From Bradyrhizobium viridifuturi (lineage in GTDB: Bacteria; Pseudomonadota; Alphaproteobacteria; Rhizobiales; Xanthobacteraceae): a DNA stretch of 64,000 nt. A program made the translations under genes and the position numbers. The DNA lies in assembly GCF_001238275.1 (NCBI RefSeq), contig NZ_LGTB01000015.1, positions 62,001 to 126,000 on the forward strand, written 5' to 3'. The notes beneath the pieces are model-generated. The model did not search any database. It saw only the letters and a list, made by a program, of their open reading frames with translations, and was not told where the DNA came from. This document shows, piece by piece, positions 30,561 through 41,012 of this stretch. Numbering within the stretch: position 1 is the first letter of the stretch; the number at the start of each line of letters is the position of its first letter.

Positions 30561-31532
30561 TCACAGCGTCATCTGCATCGGCTCGGGATAATAGTGGAAG
30601 CCCTCGCCGGCCTTGGCGACGTGGCCGTAGCCCGGCCAGGCGAAGTGATAGGACATGACCGGCGTCTTGTTGGCGGCCAGCATCTCCAGCAGCTTGACCC
30701 GCGAGGCCGCCGCCTGCTTCGGATCGGTGTCGTAGGAGAACTCCATCCGCGGCCGCTCCAGGAGCAGCACCGCGTGATGCGAGAGGTCGCCGAGGAAGGC
30801 GAACGACTTGCCGCCTGAGCTCACCATGAAGATGGTGTGGCCCACGGTGTGGCCGGGCGCTGCGATCGCCGTCACGCCGGGCAGGAATTCCTGGCCGTCC
30901 TTGAAGAACACGATGCGGTCGCGCACCGGCAGCAGGTTCTTGCGGGCGTGCACGACGAAGTCCTTCAGCGGACTGCCCATCTTGCCTTCGTCGGTCCAGA
31001 AATCGAGATCGCTCTGCGCGATGTAGTATTGCGCATTCGGGAACAGCGGCTTGTCGTCGGCGCCGACGATGCCGCCGATATGATCGATATGCGCATGCGA
31101 CAGCACGACGGCGTCGATGTCTTCCGGCTTGATGCCGGCTTCCTGCATGCTCTTCTGCTGCCGGCCGGTGGTCGGGCCGAACGCCTTCGAGGTGCCCATG
31201 CCGGTATCGAACAGGATCAGCTTGTCGCCGGTGTTGACGATCGGCGAATTCTGCTCGAGCACGACATTGTCGGGCGAGAGGAAATTGTCGGAGAGCATCT
31301 TCTTCACTTCTTCCTTCGGCACGCCGGTGAATGTGCCGGAGGGATCGCCGAGCGGAAGCGGACCGTCGGAGACGACGGTGACTTCGGCATCGCCGAGCAC
31401 GAAGCGGTGCCAATAGGGAGTCTGCGTGCCGAGCTTCGGCGCGCGCGCCTGTGCAGTGCCGCCGAGAAGTGTGCTGGCGCCGAGACCGGCACCGAGCGCG
31501 AGCAAGGATCGTCGTGAGACATTGAGCGTCAT
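30561..31532 (-). CDS. Tat-exported metallo-beta-lactamase-fold hydrolase
   Basis: The 323-residue precursor starts with a twin-arginine signal (SRRSLLALGAG, residues 6-16) and a cleavage-like TAQARA. The catalytic domain has the zinc motif SHAHIDH with His146, His148, Asp150 and His151, then APGHTVGHT and FLGDLSHH supplying further ligands. It resembles the lactonase and thiol-hydrolase branch of the MBL fold, and periplasmic location is predicted. The substrate is not evident. GGAGGAAG lies 6 bases upstream of ATG 31532, which decides the start. Confidence 0.88.
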   Translation of the reverse strand: MTLNVSRRSLLALGAGLGASTLLGGTAQARAPKLGTQTPYWHRFVLGDAEVTVVSDGPLPLGDPSGTFTGVPKEEVKKMLSDNFLSPDNVVLEQNSPIVNTGDKLILFDTGMGTSKAFGPTTGRQQKSMQEAGIKPEDIDAVVLSHAHIDHIGGIVGADDKPLFPNAQYYIAQSDLDFWTDEGKMGSPLKDFVVHARKNLLPVRDRIVFFKDGQEFLPGVTAIAAPGHTVGHTIFMVSSGGKSFAFLGDLSHHAVLLLERPRMEFSYDTDPKQAAASRVKLLEMLAANKTPVMSYHFAWPGYGHVAKAGEGFHYYPEPMQMTL

Positions 31533-31720
31533 AACGTCTTCCTCCACAATTTTTTGAGATTTTCGCGTTGTTGCCCGCGTTGGCCCGCCGCTTGACCTGA
31601 CACAGGCAAGAGGATGCTGCCCGCGCCTGCGCAAGCTGGCAAGAAGAATAAGGAGAACGCAGGCGCGACAAAGCGCTGGCTAAAATTCAGCCAGCATGTG
31701 CAACGCACAAGGGACAAGGA

Positions 31721-32668
31721 TTATTTCGCGGCGCGCTTCTTCTCGATGGTATCCCAGATCATCGCTGCGACATCGGGGCCATTGAGCCGCTGGATGGCGC
31801 GGATGCCGGTCGGCGAGGTGACGTTGATCTCGGTCAGATTGCCGTCGATCACGTCGATGCCGACGAACAGCAGGCCGCGCTCGCGCAGCGCGGGTCCGAG
31901 CGTGGCGCAGATTTCGCGCTCGCGATCCGACAGCTCGGTCGCCTTGGCCGCGCCGCCGCGCACCATGTTGGAGCGCAGATCGTCCGCCGCCGGCACGCGG
32001 TTGACCGCGCCGGCGAATTCACCGTCGACCAGGATGATGCGCTTGTCGCCATGCTTCACCTCGGGGAGGAAGCGCTGGATCACCCAGGGCTCCCTGAAGG
32101 TGACCGAGAACATGTCGAACAGCGAGCCGAAGTTCATGTCCTGCGGCATCACGCGGAACACCGCGGCGCCGCCATGGCCGTGCAACGGTTTCATGACGAC
32201 GGCCCCGTGCTGGTCGCGGAACGCGTTGATCTCGTCGAGGTCGCGCGAGATCAGGGTCGGCGGCATCAGCTGCGGGAAATTCATCACGAACAGCTTTTCC
32301 GGCGCATTGCGCACGCTGGCCGGGTTGTTCACGACCAAGGTGTTCGGATGGATGCGCTCGAGGAAATGCGTCGAGGTGATGTAGGCGAGGTCGAACGGCG
32401 GATCCTGCCGCAGCAGCACGACGTCGAAGCCGTTGAGCGCCTCGCGCTTCGGCTCGCCCAGCGTGAAGTGATCGCCGACCTCGTCGCGCACAGTGAGCGG
32501 CTGCACCGGCGCCACCAGCTCCTCGCCGCGCAGCGACAGCTTGTCGGGCGTGTAGTAGGAAATGCCGTGGCCGCGTTTCTGGGCTTCGAGCAGCAGCGCA
32601 AAGGTCGAATCGCCGCGGATGTTGATGCGCGCGATGGGATCCATCTGGACGGCGATCTTCAATTTCAT
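31721..32668 (-). CDS. gshB: Glutathione synthetase
   Basis: GshB joins gamma-glutamylcysteine and glycine with ATP, the second step of glutathione synthesis. The 315-residue protein shows the N-terminal [12 protein letters not shown], the ATP-grasp signatures [13 protein letters not shown] and [10 protein letters not shown], and the C-terminal [17 protein letters not shown]. Length and motifs are complete. It lies downstream of rsmI and yraN on the same strand, a common alphaproteobacterial arrangement. Confidence 0.97.
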   Translation of the reverse strand: MKLKIAVQMDPIARINIRGDSTFALLLEAQKRGHGISYYTPDKLSLRGEELVAPVQPLTVRDEVGDHFTLGEPKREALNGFDVVLLRQDPPFDLAYITSTHFLERIHPNTLVVNNPASVRNAPEKLFVMNFPQLMPPTLISRDLDEINAFRDQHGAVVMKPLHGHGGAAVFRVMPQDMNFGSLFDMFSVTFREPWVIQRFLPEVKHGDKRIILVDGEFAGAVNRVPAADDLRSNMVRGGAAKATELSDREREICATLGPALRERGLLFVGIDVIDGNLTEINVTSPTGIRAIQRLNGPDVAAMIWDTIEKKRAAK

Positions 32669-32698
32669 AGGCGTATCCCGAGTGGTCTGAGGGTAACT

Positions 32699-33082
32699 TT
32701 AAGGGCTTGCGTCGAATGCCGCTAACAGATGGCGCGGCAGGCTCCTCGGCGCAATCAGCACGGCGTCGAATCTGAGGTCAAATTCGGCATGCTCGGGATG
32801 CGCCATCAGCCAGGCTTGGGCGGCATTGACGATGCGCTGCTGCTGGCGCGGCGTTACCGCATAGGCGGCGTCGTCGAGGCTGGCCCGGGCCTTGACCTCG
32901 ACGAAGGCGACGAGGTTACGCCGCCGCGCCACCAGATCGATCTCGCCATAGGGGGTGCGGAAGCGTTTCGCAAGGATGCGATAACCCTTGGCGATCAGGA
33001 GGGCCGCGGCGCGGCTTTCGGCCGACAGGCCGGTTCGGAATGCGGCGACGCGTTCGGGTGAGGCGCTGTCAGTCTTCGCCAT
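32699..33082 (-). CDS. UPF0102 / YraN family nuclease-like protein
   Basis: The 127-residue product has the YraN core, a small PD-(D/E)XK-type fold with GEIDLVARR and FVEVKARAS forming the expected acidic and lysine active-site pattern. The function is not established, though a nuclease role is often proposed. Start 33082 ([12 protein letters not shown]) gives family length; the frame is open further upstream only because it overlaps rsmI. It overlaps the rsmI stop by 14 bp. Confidence 0.9.
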   Translation of the reverse strand: MAKTDSASPERVAAFRTGLSAESRAAALLIAKGYRILAKRFRTPYGEIDLVARRRNLVAFVEVKARASLDDAAYAVTPRQQQRIVNAAQAWLMAHPEHAEFDLRFDAVLIAPRSLPRHLLAAFDASP

Positions 33083-34022
33083 CGCCGTCCCCGATGGTCT
33101 TGGCCAGCTCGAGCGCGCGGGCGTAGACCTCGCGGCGCGGCCGGCCCGACAGCTCGACCGCATGCGCGACCGCATCCTTGACGCTGCCGCGGGCAAGCTG
33201 CGCGCGCAGCAGGTCGTCGAGCGCGTTCTCATCCATCACCCCGGCATCGTCGGCCGGCGGGGCGATGACGAGCACGAACTCGCCGCGCGTCTCCAGCGCG
33301 TCCGCATTTACCGCAAGCTCGGCGACCGGCGCGCGCTTGACCTCCTCGTGCAGCTTGGTCAGCTCGCGGCAGATCGCGGCATCGCGATCACCCATGATCG
33401 CGGCGAGATCGCGCAGCGTGTCCTGTACGCGATTGCCGGATTCGAACATCACGAGCGTCGCATCGATCCGGGCGAGTTCGGTGAGCCGCGCGCGCCGCGC
33501 ATGCTCTTTCGCCGGCAAGAAGCCCTCGAAGAAAAACCGGTCGGTCGGCAGCGCCGCAACCGACAGCGCCGTCAGCACCGATGACGGCCCGGGCACCGCG
33601 ATGACGGCATGCCCGGCGGCGCAGACCTCGCGCACCAGCTTGAAGCCGGGGTCCGATATCAGCGGGGTCCCCGCATCGGACACCAGCGCGATCGAGGCGC
33701 CCTGCGCCAACCGCTCCAGGATCTTGGGCCGGGCCTGCGCGGCATTGTGCTCGTGGTAAAGCGCGAGCTCTGCGCTGATCGCGTAACGCTCAGTCAGCCG
33801 GCGCGTAATTCTTGTGTCCTCGCAGGCGATGACGTCGACCCCCGCCAGCGTCTCCAGCGCGCGCAGGGTGATGTCGGCGAGGTTTCCGATCGGGGTCGCA
33901 ACCAGGTGAAGCCCGGGCCTGGCCTTTGGCGCGGCCAGCTGCTGGCCGCCGATCGAAAAGCTTCTGGCGGCAGCGCCGGTCGCGGCATCCGAATGGTGGA
34001 GGGAACTGGCTTTTGCGCGCAT
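33069..34022 (-). CDS. rsmI: 16S rRNA (cytidine-2'-O)-methyltransferase RsmI
   Basis: RsmI methylates the ribose of C1402 in 16S rRNA. The 317-residue protein is a tetrapyrrole-methylase-fold enzyme with [41 protein letters not shown] and [13 protein letters not shown] in the right order. The N-terminal 35 residues are a variable extension. It is divergent from the penicillin-binding-protein activator gene, as seen in many relatives. Confidence 0.96.
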   Translation of the reverse strand: MRAKASSLHHSDAATGAAARSFSIGGQQLAAPKARPGLHLVATPIGNLADITLRALETLAGVDVIACEDTRITRRLTERYAISAELALYHEHNAAQARPKILERLAQGASIALVSDAGTPLISDPGFKLVREVCAAGHAVIAVPGPSSVLTALSVAALPTDRFFFEGFLPAKEHARRARLTELARIDATLVMFESGNRVQDTLRDLAAIMGDRDAAICRELTKLHEEVKRAPVAELAVNADALETRGEFVLVIAPPADDAGVMDENALDDLLRAQLARGSVKDAVAHAVELSGRPRREVYARALELAKTIGDGDGED

Positions 34023-34030
34023 AATGGCAA

Positions 34031-34137
34031 TCTAGAGCGTTTTCGAGCGAAGTGGATACCGGTTCGCATGAAGAAAACGCGTCAAACAAGAATCTGGAGC
34101 CCCGTTCCGATTCAATCGGAACGGAGTAGGCTCTAGA
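34031..34137. repeat. Dispersed palindromic repeat, family E (long form)
   Basis: The element starts TCTAGAGCGTTTTCGAGCGAAG and ends GGCTCTAGA. It contains the inner palindrome CCGTTCCGATT and AATCGGAACGG plus a TGGATACCGGTTCGC block. It fills half of the divergent rsmI/activator gap; promoters for the activator gene must lie in 34138-34342, where I see no clear boxes. Confidence 0.75.
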
Positions 34138-34342
34138 TGGAGCGAAGCGCCAGCGCCACATCCGCAATGCTGTGGGTGGGACGGCTGCCAGTCGAGGAAA
34201 TGGACGCCGCAGCACCGGCGCCACGAGGCCATAATCCTTTTGTTTTAGTTAACTATTCGCCGACAATATGCCCAAATCCACCCGCCTCATCAGAGGTCGA
34301 TGGAGTCCTGGCCGATCCTGGTCGGCCAAGAGAAGAGAGACG

Positions 34343-35545
34343 ATGGAAGGCCCGCATCACCGCAACTCCCAGCCGTCGGGCGCGACCCGGCGGACGGCGC
34401 TCGGCCTGCTCGTGGGCGCGCCGTTGCTCGCGGCCTGTTCCGGCATCCAGCAGAGCTTGAGCCAATTCTCCAGCAACCCGGAAGCCGGTCCCGCCGGCCC
34501 GCAGCAACAACCGCAGGCGGTCGGCACTGGGCAGGTCAAGATCGGATTGATCCTGCCGCTGTCGGCGTCCGGCAATGCCGGGCTTGCGGCGCAGTCGATG
34601 CGCAACGCCGCCGAAATGGCGCTGGCGGAATTCCAGAACCCGAACATCCAGCTCCTGATCAAGGACGACGGCGGCAGCCCGCAAGGCGCATCGCAGGGTG
34701 CCCAGCAGGCACTGTCGGAAGGCGCCGAGATCATCCTGGGACCGCTGTTCGCCGGCTCGGTGCCATCAGTCGCGCAACTGACGCGGCCGCGCGGAACCTC
34801 GGTGATCGCGTTCTCCACCGATTCGAGCGTCGCGGGGCACGGCGTCTATCTGCTGAGCTTCCTCCCGGAGTCCGACATCAACCGGATCGTCGATTACTCC
34901 GCCGGGATCGGAAAGCGCTCGTTCGCCGCGATGGTGCCGGACAACGCCTATGGCAACGTGGTCGAGGCCGCCTTCAAGCAGGCGGTCGGCCGCAAGAACG
35001 GCCGCGTCGTCGCCTTCGAGAAATATGGCGCCGATCGCGCGACGCCGGCGCGGACCGTGGCGCAGGCACTCGGCCAGGCCGATGCGCTGCTGATCGCCGA
35101 CGACGGCGATTCGGTGGTCGCGACCGCCGATGCGCTGACCGCGGCGGGCGCTAATCTGCGCAACATCCAGCTGCTCGGCACCGGGCTGTGGGACAATCCC
35201 CGGGTGTTCGCGAGCCCCGTGTTGCAGGGCGGCCTCTACGCCGCACCCGATCCGTCGGGCTTCCGCAGCTTCGCCGGCCGCTATCGCACCAAATTCGGCG
35301 GTGAGCCGGTGCGCACCGCGACGCTTGCCTATGATGCGGTGGCATTGATGGCGGCGCTGGCGCGCACCCAAGGGGCACAGCGCTTCGCGCCGGAGACGCT
35401 GACCAATCCGTCCGGCTTTGCCGGCATCGACGGCCTGTTCCGCTTCCGCTCCGACGGCACCAATGAGCGCGGCCTTGCGGTCATGAAGGTGGCGTCCGGC
35501 GGCAGCACGCCGGTCGCGGGTTCGCCAAAGAGCTTTGGGGCCTAG
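34343..35545 (+). CDS. Penicillin-binding protein activator, LppC/LpoA-like lipoprotein
   Basis: The 400-residue product has an N-terminal RR-containing signal and lipobox LLAAC, making Cys32 the lipidated residue. The rest is a periplasmic binding-protein fold of the leucine-binding type (VKIGLILPLSASGNAG, GPLFAGSVPSVAQL, VPDNAYGNVVEAAF, LLGTGLWDN). E. coli LpoA, with a related C-terminal domain, activates PBP1a from the outer membrane. This protein lacks the LpoA TPR half, so the activator role is inferred by family. It lies divergent from rsmI, the usual context. Confidence 0.87.
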   Translation: MEGPHHRNSQPSGATRRTALGLLVGAPLLAACSGIQQSLSQFSSNPEAGPAGPQQQPQAVGTGQVKIGLILPLSASGNAGLAAQSMRNAAEMALAEFQNPNIQLLIKDDGGSPQGASQGAQQALSEGAEIILGPLFAGSVPSVAQLTRPRGTSVIAFSTDSSVAGHGVYLLSFLPESDINRIVDYSAGIGKRSFAAMVPDNAYGNVVEAAFKQAVGRKNGRVVAFEKYGADRATPARTVAQALGQADALLIADDGDSVVATADALTAAGANLRNIQLLGTGLWDNPRVFASPVLQGGLYAAPDPSGFRSFAGRYRTKFGGEPVRTATLAYDAVALMAALARTQGAQRFAPETLTNPSGFAGIDGLFRFRSDGTNERGLAVMKVASGGSTPVAGSPKSFGA

Positions 35546-35636
35546 TTTTCGTCAGGCGGTCGAGCTGACTTATCGAGCGCCGGCACCCGCCGGCTGCTTT
35601 GCATGGGGTTGTTTTCGATATTTTTGCAGCGGATGC

Positions 35637-36794
35637 CTAGGCAGCCAAGTCCGCGACCACGGCGTCGAGCACCGGGAATCCCGACTTGGTCACGCGCAGC
35701 CGTCCGTCGGCATCGACGGCGATCGCGCCTTCCTCGCGCAGCATCGCGATCCGGTGCGGATCGAGCTTTCGGCCCGAGAGCTGCGCATAACGCTTGGGAT
35801 CGATGCCTTCGGCGAGCCGCAGCCCCATCAGCAGGAATTCGTCGGCGCGCTCTTCGCTGTTGAGGCTGTCATCGGTGACCACGCCATGGCCGCGTTCCTC
35901 GACATTCAGTAGCCAGGCCTCGGGACGCCGCTCGGTCGCGGTCGCGTGCCTGACGCCATCGATGTCGAGCCTTCCGTGGGCGCCGGGGCCGATGCCGGCA
36001 TATTCCTCGCCGCGCCAATACACGAGGTTGTGCTTGCACTCGGCGCCGGCGCGGGCGTGGTTGGAGATCTCGTAGGCCGGCAATCCCTCGCGGGCGCAGA
36101 CCTCCTGCGTCACGTCATACAGTGCGCGCGCGGTCGCTTCATCCGGGGTCTGCAATTTGCCCGCGGCATGCAGCCCGAAGAACGGCGTGCCTTCCTCGAT
36201 CGTGAGCTGATAGAGCGACAGATGCTCGGCCGCTTCCGAGATCGCCTGCTTCAATTCATCGGCCCACATCCGCGGCGTCTGGTCGGGGCGGGCGTAGATC
36301 AGATCGAACGAGTAGCGGTCGAAGGCCGAGCGCGCGATCGCAACCGCATCGAGCGCCTCGCGCGCCGTATGCAGGCGGCCCAATGCCTTCAGCGACGCAT
36401 CATCCAGCGCCTGCACCCCGAGCGAGACGCGGTTGACGCCGGCGGCACGATAGCCGCGAAAGCGCGTCGCCTCGACGCTGGTCGGATTGGCCTCGAGCGT
36501 GACCTCGGCATCGCGTGCGACCTGCCAGTGCTTGCCGATCGCATCGAGCACCGCGCCGACGGTCTGCGGCTGCATCAGCGACGGCGTGCCGCCGCCGAGG
36601 AAGATCGAAGTGACCTCGCGGCCCGGCACCCGTGCGGCCGTGGTCTCGATTTCGCGGGCGAACGCGCGGACGAAACGATCTTCGTCGACCGGCGCATGCC
36701 GGACGTGACTGTTGAAATCGCAATACGGGCACTTCGACAGGCAGAACGGCCAGTGCACGTAGACGCCGAAAGCTTCTCGGTCAGCGTGGCTCAA
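35637..36794 (-). CDS. hemW: Radical SAM heme chaperone HemW
   Basis: HemW binds heme and an iron-sulfur cluster and inserts heme into target proteins; it was long misnamed as an oxygen-independent coproporphyrinogen oxidase. In this 385-residue protein the cluster motif is CLSKCPYC with Cys18, Cys22 and Cys25, followed by FLGGGTPSL for SAM binding and a HemN-like C-terminal domain. The extra N-terminal cysteine motif of true HemN is absent. It overlaps the upstream rdgB gene by 14 bp. Confidence 0.94.
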   Translation of the reverse strand: MSHADREAFGVYVHWPFCLSKCPYCDFNSHVRHAPVDEDRFVRAFAREIETTAARVPGREVTSIFLGGGTPSLMQPQTVGAVLDAIGKHWQVARDAEVTLEANPTSVEATRFRGYRAAGVNRVSLGVQALDDASLKALGRLHTAREALDAVAIARSAFDRYSFDLIYARPDQTPRMWADELKQAISEAAEHLSLYQLTIEEGTPFFGLHAAGKLQTPDEATARALYDVTQEVCAREGLPAYEISNHARAGAECKHNLVYWRGEEYAGIGPGAHGRLDIDGVRHATATERRPEAWLLNVEERGHGVVTDDSLNSEERADEFLLMGLRLAEGIDPKRYAQLSGRKLDPHRIAMLREEGAIAVDADGRLRVTKSGFPVLDAVVADLAA

Positions 36795-37416
36795 GGCAGA
36801 TCTCCGCGAGCTTCACGAAGGCACGGGCGCGATGCGACAGGCCGAGCCCGAGCGGCGGCAGGCCGTGCTTCTCGATGCTGCTCATCTCGCCAAAGGTCCG
36901 CGTGTAACCATCGGGCAGGAAAGCCGGATCATAGCCGAAGCCGGCAGTGCCGCGCGGCGGCCAGACCAGGGTTCCATCGACCCGGGCCTCGACCTCTTCG
37001 AGGTGATCGTCGGGCCAGGCAACGCACAGCGCGGAGACGAAATGCGCCTTGCGCTTCTCTGGTGTGGTGGCGCCGCGCTCCTGCAGCAGCCGCTCGATCC
37101 GCGTCATCGCCGCCATGAAATCCTTGCCCTCGCCGGCCCAGCGCGCCGAGTAGATCCCCGGCGCGCCGTCGAGCGCGTCGACCACGAGGCCGGAATCGTC
37201 GGCGAAGGCCGGCAATCCGGTCGCCTTCGCCGCGGCGATCGCCTTGATCGCCGCATTGGCGCGAAAGCTGTCGCCGGTCTCCTCGGGCTCAGCCAGGTCG
37301 AGCTCACCGGCCGACACCGCTTCGACGCCGTGAGGCGCCAGCAGTTCCCGCATCTCGGCAAGCTTGCCGGGATTGTGGGTGGCGATGACGAGCCTTCCGG
37401 TGATTCGGCGATGCAT
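36781..37416 (-). CDS. rdgB: XTP/dITP diphosphatase (RdgB/HAM1 family)
   Basis: RdgB removes deaminated purine nucleotides (dITP, XTP) from the pool. The 211-residue enzyme has the N-terminal substrate motif [13 protein letters not shown], the metal-binding [22 protein letters not shown], and the terminal LSHRARAF. An in-frame TTG two codons upstream (37422) could also start. It sits in the conserved rph-rdgB-hemW order. Confidence 0.95.
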   Translation of the reverse strand: MHRRITGRLVIATHNPGKLAEMRELLAPHGVEAVSAGELDLAEPEETGDSFRANAAIKAIAAAKATGLPAFADDSGLVVDALDGAPGIYSARWAGEGKDFMAAMTRIERLLQERGATTPEKRKAHFVSALCVAWPDDHLEEVEARVDGTLVWPPRGTAGFGYDPAFLPDGYTRTFGEMSSIEKHGLPPLGLGLSHRARAFVKLAEICLEPR

Positions 37417-37427
37417 GACCAATCTGA

Positions 37428-38141
37428 CTACGCCACCGCGATCTTTTGCAAGTCGACCAGACGCGCGACACCTTTGCGTGCCAGCGCCATCAGCGCCAAA
37501 AATTCATCCTGCGAGAACGGCGTTTTCTCGGCGGTGCCCTGCACCTCGATGATGCGGCCATCGCCGGTCATGACGAAATTGGCATCGGTATCGGCCTCGG
37601 AATCCTCGGCATAATCGAGGTCGAGCACCGGGGTGCCCTGGTAGATGCCGCAGGAGATCGCCGCCACATTGTCGCGCAACACGTTGGTCTTCAGCATGTT
37701 GCGGGTCTTCATCCAGTTGATGCAGTCGGCAAGCGCCACCCAGGCACCGGTGATCGAGGCGGTGCGGGTGCCGCCATCGGCCTGGATGACATCGCAATCG
37801 ACCGTGATCTGGCGCTCGCCGAGCGCTTCGAGATCGACCGCGGCGCGCAGCGAGCGACCGATCAGCCGTTGAATCTCGACCGTACGGCCGCCCTGCTTGC
37901 CGGCGGAGGCCTCGCGGCGGGTGCGTTCCAGGGTGGCGCGCGGCAGCATGCCGTATTCGGCGGTGACCCAGCCGCGGCCCTGGCCCTTCAGCCACGGCGG
38001 CAGGCGCTCTTCCAGCGTCGCGGTCACCAGCACATGGGTGTCGCCGAACCTCACCATGCAGGAACCCTCGGCGTATTTGACGACGCCGCGTTCCAGCGAC
38101 ACGGGGCGCAGTTCATCGGGCGCACGGCGGCTTGGCCGCAT
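37428..38141 (-). CDS. rph: Ribonuclease PH
   Basis: RNase PH is a phosphorolytic 3'-5' exoribonuclease that trims tRNA 3' ends. The 237-residue protein begins [14 protein letters not shown] and contains [21 protein letters not shown] shortened here to its core [18 protein letters not shown], and the [15 protein letters not shown] active region. ATG 38141 gives exactly the usual length; the 55 extra upstream codons are not family-like. It is divergent from hrcA. Confidence 0.97.
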   Translation of the reverse strand: MRPSRRAPDELRPVSLERGVVKYAEGSCMVRFGDTHVLVTATLEERLPPWLKGQGRGWVTAEYGMLPRATLERTRREASAGKQGGRTVEIQRLIGRSLRAAVDLEALGERQITVDCDVIQADGGTRTASITGAWVALADCINWMKTRNMLKTNVLRDNVAAISCGIYQGTPVLDLDYAEDSEADTDANFVMTGDGRIIEVQGTAEKTPFSQDEFLALMALARKGVARLVDLQKIAVA

Positions 38142-38323
38142 GAAATCCTCCAAAAATCCGACAGATAGAGCTGGGCGTGCTTGTAGGAGGGGCAGGGGGC
38201 AGCGGCAAGGGTCTTGGCGAGGGTTTTCGGCCCCGGATTGGTCCGGTACCAGAGGGCCGAATGCATGCTTGTCACCGGCCTCCCGGATCGACAAATTAGG
38301 CAGCAATTGTGAGGGACTGGAGT

Positions 38324-39412
38324 GTGACTCACCACGATCCGATCGGCCTGATCGCGCCGCATGCCGGGCTTGCCCAGCTCAACGAGCGCTCGCGCGACAT
38401 TTTTCGTCAAATCGTCGAAAGCTATCTCGCGACCGGCGAGCCGGTCGGCTCGCGCAACATCTCGCGCCTGATCGCACTGCCGCTGTCGCCGGCCTCGGTC
38501 CGCAATGTGATGTCGGATCTCGAGCAGCTCGGCCTGATCTACGCGCCGCACACCTCGGCCGGCCGGCTGCCGACCGAGCTCGGCCTGCGCTTCTTCGTCG
38601 ACGCCCTGATGCAGGTTGGCGATCTCACCGAGGCCGAGCGCCAATCGATCCAGACCCAGCTGGCCACCGTCGGCCGCGCGCAATCCGTCGAGGCGGCGCT
38701 TGGCGAGGCGTTGACGCGGCTGTCGGGACTGACCCGTGCCGCAGCTGTCGTGCTGACGCAGAAATCGAATGCGCGGCTGAAGCACATCGAATTCGTGCGG
38801 CTGGAGCCGGAAAAGGCGCTGGTCGTGCTGGTCGGTGAAGACGGCCAGGTCGAAAACCGGGTGCTGGCGCTGCCGCCGGGAGTTCCGTCCTCGGCCCTGA
38901 CCGAAGCGACCAATTTCCTCAATGCACGGATCCGCGGCCGGACGCTGGCTGAAGCGCGACTCGAGCTTGAGACGGCATTGACGCAGAACCGCGCCGAGCT
39001 CGATCAGCTCACCCAGAAGGTGGTCGCGGCCGGCATCGCAAGCTGGTCCGGCGGCGAGAGCGAGGACCGCCAGCTGATCGTGCGCGGTCACGCCAATCTG
39101 CTCGAGGATCTGCATGCGCTCGACGATCTCGAGCGGATCAAGTCGCTGTTCGACGATCTCGAGACCAAGCGCGGCGTGATCGACCTGCTCGGCCGCGCCG
39201 AGCGCGGCGAGGGCGTGCGGATCTTCATCGGCTCGGAGAACAAGCTGTTCTCGTTGTCGGGTTCCTCGACCATCATCGCACCCTATGGCGACGCCCAGGG
39301 CCGGATCGTCGGCGTGCTCGGCGTGATCGGACCGACGCGGCTGAATTATGCGCGGGTGATCCCAACCGTCGATTATGCCGCGCGCATCGTCAGCAAGATG
39401 TTGGGCGGCTGA
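38324..39412 (+). CDS. hrcA: Heat-inducible transcription repressor HrcA
   Basis: HrcA represses groESL and sometimes dnaK through the CIRCE operator. The 362-residue protein has the N-terminal winged helix ([40 protein letters not shown]) and the C-terminal regulatory part ending [19 protein letters not shown]. Start GTG 38324 (translated M-T-H-H-D) is chosen because family members begin with this HHDP sequence; a GTG at 38309 is possible. I did not find a CIRCE inverted repeat in the window, so its operator is likely at groESL elsewhere. Confidence 0.95.
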   Translation: MTHHDPIGLIAPHAGLAQLNERSRDIFRQIVESYLATGEPVGSRNISRLIALPLSPASVRNVMSDLEQLGLIYAPHTSAGRLPTELGLRFFVDALMQVGDLTEAERQSIQTQLATVGRAQSVEAALGEALTRLSGLTRAAAVVLTQKSNARLKHIEFVRLEPEKALVVLVGEDGQVENRVLALPPGVPSSALTEATNFLNARIRGRTLAEARLELETALTQNRAELDQLTQKVVAAGIASWSGGESEDRQLIVRGHANLLEDLHALDDLERIKSLFDDLETKRGVIDLLGRAERGEGVRIFIGSENKLFSLSGSSTIIAPYGDAQGRIVGVLGVIGPTRLNYARVIPTVDYAARIVSKMLGG

Positions 39413-39576
39413 AGCGCCCGGATTTCGCTTTCATTTGACGGGTTTTCTTCGCCCGAACCGGAGGTCCCTGTTCCCGAAGCCGGCATGTTGCGCTTGATTT
39501 TCGCCGCCTAAAGCACGATATCCCGGGCAGCAATCCCCAAGATTTGAACCGACGCGAGTTTTCGAGAAGGCACGCC

Positions 39577-40182
39577 ATGACCGATCCGAACCGGGCCAAT
39601 GACAACACCGAGAATTCGGCGCCGACGGGTGAGCCCGTGGTCTCGAAGCCCTACATCATGCCTGACGATCCCGAGGTGGGATCGGCCGAGGCGCTGACTA
39701 AGGAACTCGCGGAGGCGAAGGACCGCACGCTGCGCACGCTGGCCGAGATGGAGAATCTCCGTCAGCGTACCCGCCGCGAGGTCTCCGACGCCAAGACCTA
39801 CGGCATCACCGGCTTCGCGCGCGACGTGCTCGATATCGCCGACAATCTGCAGCGCGCGCTCGACGCGGTGCCGGCCGAGACCAAGGAAGCCGCCGATCCC
39901 GGCCTGAAGGCGCTGCTCGAAGGCGTCGAGCTGACCGAGCGCTCGCTGCTCAACGCGCTGGAGAAGAACGGCGTCAAGAAGTTCGATCCGATCGGCGAGA
40001 AGTTCGATCCGAATTTCCAGCAGGCGATGTTCGAGGTGCCCGATCCGTCGGTGCCGTCGGGCACCGTGGTGCAGGTGGTGCAGGCCGGCTACATGATCGG
40101 CGAGCGCATCCTGCGTCCGGCGCTGGTCGGTGTCTCCAAGGGCGGCGCCAAGGCTGCTCCGAGCGCCGACATCACGGTCTGA
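39577..40182 (+). CDS. grpE: Nucleotide exchange factor GrpE
   Basis: GrpE releases ADP from DnaK. The 201-residue protein has the N-terminal long helix ([18 protein letters not shown]), the [16 protein letters not shown] region, and the C-terminal beta domain ([23 protein letters not shown]). ATG 39577 is preceded by GAGAAGG at good spacing. It follows hrcA by 164 bp and precedes dnaK by 2.3 kb; a weak heat-shock-like promoter may lie at 39493-39521. Confidence 0.96.
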   Translation: MTDPNRANDNTENSAPTGEPVVSKPYIMPDDPEVGSAEALTKELAEAKDRTLRTLAEMENLRQRTRREVSDAKTYGITGFARDVLDIADNLQRALDAVPAETKEAADPGLKALLEGVELTERSLLNALEKNGVKKFDPIGEKFDPNFQQAMFEVPDPSVPSGTVVQVVQAGYMIGERILRPALVGVSKGGAKAAPSADITV

Positions 40183-40201
40183 TCCGCAGGACTTCCGCGC
40201 C

Positions 40202-40912
40202 TTACGCGATATCTGACGACTGGATGCGCTTGACGCCGGCCTTGTCCATGTCGGACCAGGCCTTGGCGAGCGAGCCCTGGGTGTCGATGCCACGGCAGGC
40301 GTCCTCCACCACATAGGTTTCGAAGCCGGCCTTGCGGGCATCGAGCGCGGTCCATGCCACGCAGAAATCGGTGGCGAGTCCGGCCACGAAAACCCGCTCG
40401 ACGTTGCGCGCCTTCAAATAGGCGGCAAGCCCGGTGGTGGTCTTGCCGTCGGCTTCGGTGAAGGCGGAGTAGCTGTCGACGTCCTTGTGAAAGCCCTTGC
40501 GGATGATCAACTCGGCCTGCGGGATCGCAAGATCCTTCGACAGCCCTGCGCCGTCGGTGCCTTGCACGCAGTGATCGGGCCACAGCACCTGCTTGCCATA
40601 GGCGAGGTCGACGGTCTCGAACGGCTTCTTGCCCGCATGGACCGAGGCAAAGGAGACGTGGCCGGGCGTGTGCCAGTCCTGCGTCATCACCACGTTGGCG
40701 AAGCTCTTGGCGATCTTGTTGATGACCGGCACGACCTGCTCGCCGTCCTTCACCGCGAGGCTGCCGCCGGGCAGGAAGCAGTTCTGGACGTCGATCACGA
40801 GCAGCGCGGAGCCGTCGTCGGGCTTGATCGCGGCGGCCCAGAGATGTTTGGGAACCAGGGTCGCCAGCACCAACGTGCCGAGCCCTGCAACCACCTGTCG
40901 TCGATCCAACAT
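40202..40912 (-). CDS. pncA: Nicotinamidase with predicted export signal
   Basis: PncA deamidates nicotinamide to nicotinate for NAD salvage. The catalytic core is complete: Asp in VIDVQNCF, metal ligands in TQDWHTPGH and DHCVQG, and the nucleophile Cys in LATDFCVAWTALDA. Unusually the 236-residue protein starts with a signal-like segment, DRRQVVAGLGTLVLATLVP followed by an AAA stretch, with twin arginines compatible with Tat export, so it may be periplasmic. It converges with grpE and is flanked by another exported protein. Confidence 0.9.
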   Translation of the reverse strand: MLDRRQVVAGLGTLVLATLVPKHLWAAAIKPDDGSALLVIDVQNCFLPGGSLAVKDGEQVVPVINKIAKSFANVVMTQDWHTPGHVSFASVHAGKKPFETVDLAYGKQVLWPDHCVQGTDGAGLSKDLAIPQAELIIRKGFHKDVDSYSAFTEADGKTTTGLAAYLKARNVERVFVAGLATDFCVAWTALDARKAGFETYVVEDACRGIDTQGSLAKAWSDMDKAGVKRIQSSDIA

Positions 40913-41012
40913 CGCGCCCCTCCTCGCTTTGCGTGATACCGCGCGAGGAGGCTAGTTCCGTTCGGCGAACGACGAAAGCGGGATTTTTCCGACTTGCCTT
41001 GCGAAGGGCCGG

